64,000 nucleotides of DNA from CAZHHH01 sp052400685 (GTDB lineage: Bacteria; Bacteroidota; Bacteroidia; Bacteroidales; Marinilabiliaceae): the NCBI GenBank assembly GCA_052400685.1, contig JBQTGJ010000009.1. One strand, written 5' to 3'. Below the pieces are notes generated by a model. That model searched no databases. It was given only the letters and a program-made list of their open reading frames with translations, and was not told the DNA's origin. Shown here one piece after another: positions 61,402 to 64,000 of the stretch. The position numbers and the translations under genes were made by a program. Each line of letters opens with the position of its first letter. Within the stretch, counting starts at the first letter, position 1.

Positions 61402-63372
61402 TTAAAACGCTTCATCCAAATATTTTTTAGTTTGCTCTGGCCGATAATGCATTCGAATACGCCAAATCATTTCTTCAATATTAACAACCGAATAATTCTC
61501 ATTCAACTTGTCGACACATAGCTTGGCAGCCCCTGCACCCTTTATGCTTCCACTCGCTGTTCCTGTTTCATTAAATCCACTCCAGGCATGAACAAGAACC
61601 AAATTAAAAAGATCGGAATCTGATGAACTAATCAATTTATTGGCAATGTAATCAGGAGTCCCTTCGCTCTCATTGTTATATCCCCCAAAATCCCAAATTG
61701 AATACTTCACCGTAACAACAGGTATATCATAACCATTGCCATTGGCAAACCACATGATTTCACCGTTACCTCCGGCATATGGCGTATATTGAACCGAAAT
61801 AATCCCTTCTAATTGATCGTTGGCGTCAATATAAGCTTGATAAGCCTCTACCGATGCAATAGAACTGACATCCTTTGACATCACTGCCAAAACTTTAATT
61901 CCATGCTGACGCATATGTGCTGCAGTTCCCTCTGCTAGTGCTTTTAAAATTGGGCCCCTTGATTTTTTTTCTCCATAATTGTCAATATAATTGTAACCTC
62001 CTCCAAATGTTTGCACAATGGTCGTTTGCGGACATTGATTGTTAAATAAATTCTGACATACAGAAGGTGCAATCATGGACAAATTGTCAACGGCAAGACC
62101 GAAAGACATTTTTACACTATTCGCATCAGAATGTGAGTAATAATCTGCACCTATAAAATTATTCATCATCCATTGTACATTATCACCATCCGACAAATAA
62201 AAAGAAACATATTTTTTATCTTCTTCCCAATTAATTAATTGAGGATCCATAACCTTTACCAAACCAGGTCGTCGCTGTTTATAATCTAAAGAGGTTAAGG
62301 TTGTATTATAAGCCCAGTCATACGGAATCATAATATTTCCTGATTCTGAAACACGCTCAACAAATTGATCCTCTCCAACACCCTGTTCCCATCCATAGAC
62401 CGGAGAATTTGGTTCTAACCATTGAAGTATTTCTTCGAATAAAGCAATGTTTTGTCCACTTTGCGAAGAGGCATATCTCTTATTCAGGTTGATTACAAAC
62501 AAATTATTTGTAATTGCAAACTCCCTTAACTCTCCGGTTTGTACAGGCATAACTACCAATGCCTTATTACTACATTTATCTTTGAATTCATTCCAGGCAT
62601 CCACGGTCGTTTTTTGAGATGCATCATAACGCATGGTATATCCATGGCTTTCATAAAAATCCTTGTCTCTAACATCTACAATAATAGAATTATAAACATG
62701 AGAAGCTACGGAAGCCACAATATTACTTTCGGGATTATGTTCTACATCGGTCAAAACATACCCATCAAACAAATCCTTTATTGTGAGTTTAATGCCATCT
62801 TTCTCCCCATAATTACAGGTAGCTAATTCAATTGCATTTTGCAGTCCAAGCCCTCCAATTCCCATATCGCTTAAAGCTTGTTTTGATAATTTATAGGATA
62901 CCTGACCACTAGAATCATTTAGCCAAATTCCAACTTGACTTTTACCTTCTTCTACAGCTCTATTGACAAGGCCTGCCAATGATTGGGCAAGCAGGTGGTA
63001 TTGAAGTCCCCGGGTTCTTTCATCCTCCCCTAGTGCATTAATACTCCCAACACCAATAACTTTATCACAATTCCAATATAACACTGGTTTTGTATGCGAT
63101 TGAAGATGCCAATACTGGCCTTCTTCCTGTTTTACTTTCTTAAAAACGTCAATTTCGAAATTTTCATAATTATCAGCGATAACATCTGTGTTTGTTAATT
63201 CTATAACAGCATTAGCTCCTACAATTGGCGATTTATTAACATCAGCCTCCTTACCATTTATGGCTGGTTGCTCACTTACGTCTTGAGCCATTACCTGTAT
63301 GTTATTCATACAACATGCTAATATGACTAGTAGAAATGCAGTCCCCTTAAATATATTAATACGTTTTATCAT
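61402..63372 (-). CDS. GxGYxYP-type putative glycoside hydrolase, secreted
   Basis: The 656-residue protein has a signal peptide (ACCMNNIQVMAQ). The mid-region YVSFYLSDGDNVQWMMNNF and the later HAWSGFNETGTASGS match proteins of the GxGYxYP group, annotated as possible glycoside hydrolases of unknown specificity. No catalytic pair could be assigned. The C-terminus (about 20 residues, WRIRMHYRPEQTKKYL) is present and in frame. It lies 100 bases upstream of the GH92 gene and probably begins the same transcript. Function in polysaccharide breakdown is family-based inference. Confidence 0.72.
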   Translation of the reverse strand: MIKRINIFKGTAFLLVILACCMNNIQVMAQDVSEQPAINGKEADVNKSPIVGANAVIELTNTDVIADNYENFEIDVFKKVKQEEGQYWHLQSHTKPVLYWNCDKVIGVGSINALGEDERTRGLQYHLLAQSLAGLVNRAVEEGKSQVGIWLNDSSGQVSYKLSKQALSDMGIGGLGLQNAIELATCNYGEKDGIKLTIKDLFDGYVLTDVEHNPESNIVASVASHVYNSIIVDVRDKDFYESHGYTMRYDASQKTTVDAWNEFKDKCSNKALVVMPVQTGELREFAITNNLFVINLNKRYASSQSGQNIALFEEILQWLEPNSPVYGWEQGVGEDQFVERVSESGNIMIPYDWAYNTTLTSLDYKQRRPGLVKVMDPQLINWEEDKKYVSFYLSDGDNVQWMMNNFIGADYYSHSDANSVKMSFGLAVDNLSMIAPSVCQNLFNNQCPQTTIVQTFGGGYNYIDNYGEKKSRGPILKALAEGTAAHMRQHGIKVLAVMSKDVSSIASVEAYQAYIDANDQLEGIISVQYTPYAGGNGEIMWFANGNGYDIPVVTVKYSIWDFGGYNNESEGTPDYIANKLISSSDSDLFNLVLVHAWSGFNETGTASGSIKGAGAAKLCVDKLNENYSVVNIEEMIWRIRMHYRPEQTKKYLDEAF

Positions 63373-63410
63373 TTTTAATCTTGATTAGTCTAAACCCGCT
63401 TCACTAGCGG

Positions 63411-63760
63411 TTACACCTGAATTAATTTTATATCGCTATCTGCTTTAGTGGCATTCCAAAATCTGAATTTACTGATATGGCCTCTCATGATATATAACTT
63501 ATCGATCGGTTTCTGAAAAAAACTTTTATAATTTTTAATGTTGCGCTGAAAGATCTGCAGTGCTCCAGCATTTTCAACAAAATCATTACTCTTACTAAAG
63601 TTAACATCACCATTCAAATACATTTTTAATTACCCTTCATTTAAACTAACATCATATACCATAGCAATACGGTTTCACTTTCCGTAATTAATTAAAAATC
63701 TGCCAACCCACCCCTGCTTTGCGAAGGCTCCATTCCTTGATCAAATATCATCACAAAAAA
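63411..63760 (-). pseudogene. LamG-domain fragment with nonsense codons
   Basis: Minus-strand translation gives NYGK*NRIAMVYDVSLNEG*, then LKMYLNGDVNFSKSNDF and IDKLYIMRGHISKFRFWNAT, a typical concanavalin A-like/LamG sequence. It has a stop where Trp is expected (TGA) and another (TAA) just before the 70-codon open part 63411-63623. No start or signal peptide is nearby, so this is a piece of a lost larger gene, not a small intact one. Confidence 0.7.
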
Positions 63761-64000
63761 AATTAATCATTATCATTCGTTTGGTCGAAGACTCTTATCA
63801 AATGTGACAATTATAGTCAGCAACACCACTTTCAAAAAAAATTTCACCATCTCTCAACACTAAAATATCCAAACCTCAAGATGAAAAATATGACACAAAT
63901 TAAATACGACCTTTAACATCTGGGTCATAATCAATAAATTCTACTCACGTTTCATGGCTTAATATTTCTTGATGAAAATTCAGAAATCAATCAACAATTT
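63761..64000. other. Right edge of the window
   Basis: 240 AT-rich bases with no ORF or repeat recognised. The gene to which the LamG fragment belonged may have begun here or beyond. Confidence 0.35.

Overview
The window reads as a chromosomal segment of an anaerobic, polysaccharide-degrading member of the Bacteroidota, probably in or near the Marinilabiliales/Bacteroidales. Supporting signs are a SusC/SusD pair, a FecR/ECF-sigma/TonB-receptor locus, type IX secretion sorting tails on large secreted proteins, ferredoxin-dependent 2-oxoacid metabolism, AT-rich intergenic DNA, and Bacteroidota-type promoters (TTG-N19-TAnnTTTG) ahead of the tRNA and a regulator gene. No placement below that level is claimed.

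Layout. (1) 1-6.4 kb is an accessory patchwork: an XRE regulator overlapping an autoinhibited Fic AMP-transferase gene, a decayed group II intron on the minus strand, a Crp-like regulator with a hexapeptide acetyltransferase, a broken HAD gene, a GC-rich repeat patch, and two inverted-repeat elements that may be cassette boundaries. (2) 6.4-16.1 kb holds two direct copies of an mscS-methyltransferase block. Each copy kept a different gene, and between them lies a two-gene pectin module (rhamnogalacturonan-acetylesterase-like SGNH enzyme and a 1332-residue pectin methylesterase). (3) 16.3-18.2 kb has two small oxidoreductases. (4) 18.6-27.6 kb is a 2-oxoacid/arylacetate energy module: DUF134 protein, ADP-forming acyl-CoA synthetase, ACT protein, phenylacetate-CoA ligase, aminotransferase, and a four-subunit 2-oxoacid:ferredoxin oxidoreductase. 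(5) 27.7-33.7 kb on the minus strand has a peroxiredoxin/DUF134/zinc-ribbon operon and an ECF sigma, anti-sigma, TonB-receptor locus with an extra 59-codon ORF. (6) 34.0-34.9 kb is tRNA-Pro(GGG) with an integrase relic. (7) 35.0-63.8 kb is one large minus-strand polysaccharide utilization locus (PUL): a membrane-anchored kelch/winged-helix regulator, LRR protein, SusE-like, SusD, SusC, TIG/NHL lipoprotein, GH51, GH127, GH2, a sugar transporter, a ROK kinase, GH92, a GxGYxYP protein and a broken LamG fragment. The GH51/GH127 pair points to arabinofuranose-containing plant glycans.

Three repeat families run through the window: a MITE-like element of about 142 bp with TIRs near AGTGTTTGTCTATAAAG (eight recognisable copies), a roughly 90-bp leader-like repeat that ends at start codons, and the two large inverted-repeat elements at the left end. 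Several relics (intron ORF, IS4 transposase, integrase, mscS copy, LamG fragment) carry in-frame nonsense codons.

The most interesting points are the transmembrane kelch regulator, the leader repeats with conserved tiny ORFs, the duplicated block flanking the pectin module, the intron whose catalytic domain V is split, and the possible small gene between sigma and anti-sigma factors.
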